Positions 6,092-6,194 of a stretch of 6,194 nt of DNA are shown one piece after another. The stretch comes from a bacterium (GTDB lineage Bacteria; Desulfobacterota; Binatia; UBA12015). The stretch spans positions 1 through 6,194 of the forward strand of contig JAPOLW010000236.1 in assembly GCA_029976905.1 (NCBI GenBank), in the 5' to 3' direction. Both the position numbers and the translations under genes were made by a program. How positions within the stretch are numbered: the first letter of the stretch is position 1; each line of letters starts with the position of its first letter. The notes under the pieces are model-generated. The model saw only the letters and a list, made by a program, of their open reading frames with translations, was not told the origin of the DNA and ran no database searches.

Positions 6092-6194
6092 CCACCACCG
6101 GTCGGACCATGGGTCTCGGACTCTGCCTCGTGCTCACCGCCGGGCAGGTCGATGCCGCCGAAGCGGGAGGGCGCGCACGCTTGCGCAGTGCCCG
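6088..6194 (+). CDS. N-terminus of an apparently exported protein, function unknown
   Basis: Only 35 codons are visible before the right edge. The start ATG overlaps the methyltransferase stop (ATGA at 6088-6091). The peptide begins MTTTGRTMGLGLCLVLTAGQ and continues VDAAEAGGRARLRSA. This looks like a signal peptide: a hydrophobic core (about 8-18), then a plausible signal peptidase I site after VDA, before AEAGG. A Cys at residue 13 is not in a convincing lipobox. The mature domain lies outside the window, so no function can be given. The overlap and RBS suggest co-expression with the methyltransferase. Confidence 0.6.
   Translation, partial: MTTTGRTMGLGLCLVLTAGQVDAAEAGGRARLRSA

Noticed and set aside
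1..6194. Search for tRNA, rRNA, CRISPR, insertion sequence or attachment-site signals
   Set aside because: I saw no regularly spaced repeats, terminal inverted repeats, transposase motifs or cloverleaf-like sequence. Coding genes fill almost the whole window.

Overview
The window is GC-rich, roughly two thirds G+C by eye, and densely packed with bacterial protein genes. It has Shine-Dalgarno sites, ATGA stop/start overlaps and short intergenic gaps. I see no rRNA, tRNA, CRISPR array, transposase or phage gene. A luciferase-like (F420-type) oxidoreductase, an HMA-bearing P1B ATPase and an SGNH hydrolase/DUF5989 pair would fit an environmental high-GC bacterium such as a Myxococcota, Binatota or other delta-proteobacterial-type lineage. 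That placement is a weak inference; no marker gene is present.

Layout, left to right. (1) 1-665, minus strand: N-terminal 221 residues of a luciferase-like monooxygenase family oxidoreductase that runs off the left edge, behind a strong RBS. (2) 666-794: divergent intergenic region with an imperfect dyad. (3) 795-3167, plus strand: a complete 790-residue heavy-metal P1B ATPase. It carries the SPC and HEGST membrane motifs of the P1B-4 (Co/Fe/Zn/Ni-type) group but also an N-terminal CxxC HMA domain, preceded by a degenerate HMA-like domain. (4) 3168-3266: short convergent gap with an 18-bp perfect palindrome, possibly a terminator. (5) 5343-3267, minus strand: a compact three-gene operon made of an EamA-family ten-helix transporter, a membrane-anchored SGNH hydrolase and a 43-residue DUF5989-like membrane microprotein. 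The last two overlap by ATGA. (6) 5423-6194, plus strand: a class I SAM-dependent methyltransferase overlapping by ATGA a gene with an apparent signal peptide, which is cut by the right edge.

Functionally the window looks like neighbouring small transcription units rather than one pathway. The most coherent unit is EamA-SGNH-DUF5989. SGNH and DUF5989 proteins are usually found in exopolysaccharide or glycan-modification loci with SxtJ and carbamoyltransferase genes, but those partners are not in this window. The P1B ATPase is most likely a divalent-metal efflux pump. The methyltransferase and the exported protein behind it are probably translationally coupled, but their substrate and role cannot be read from the sequence.
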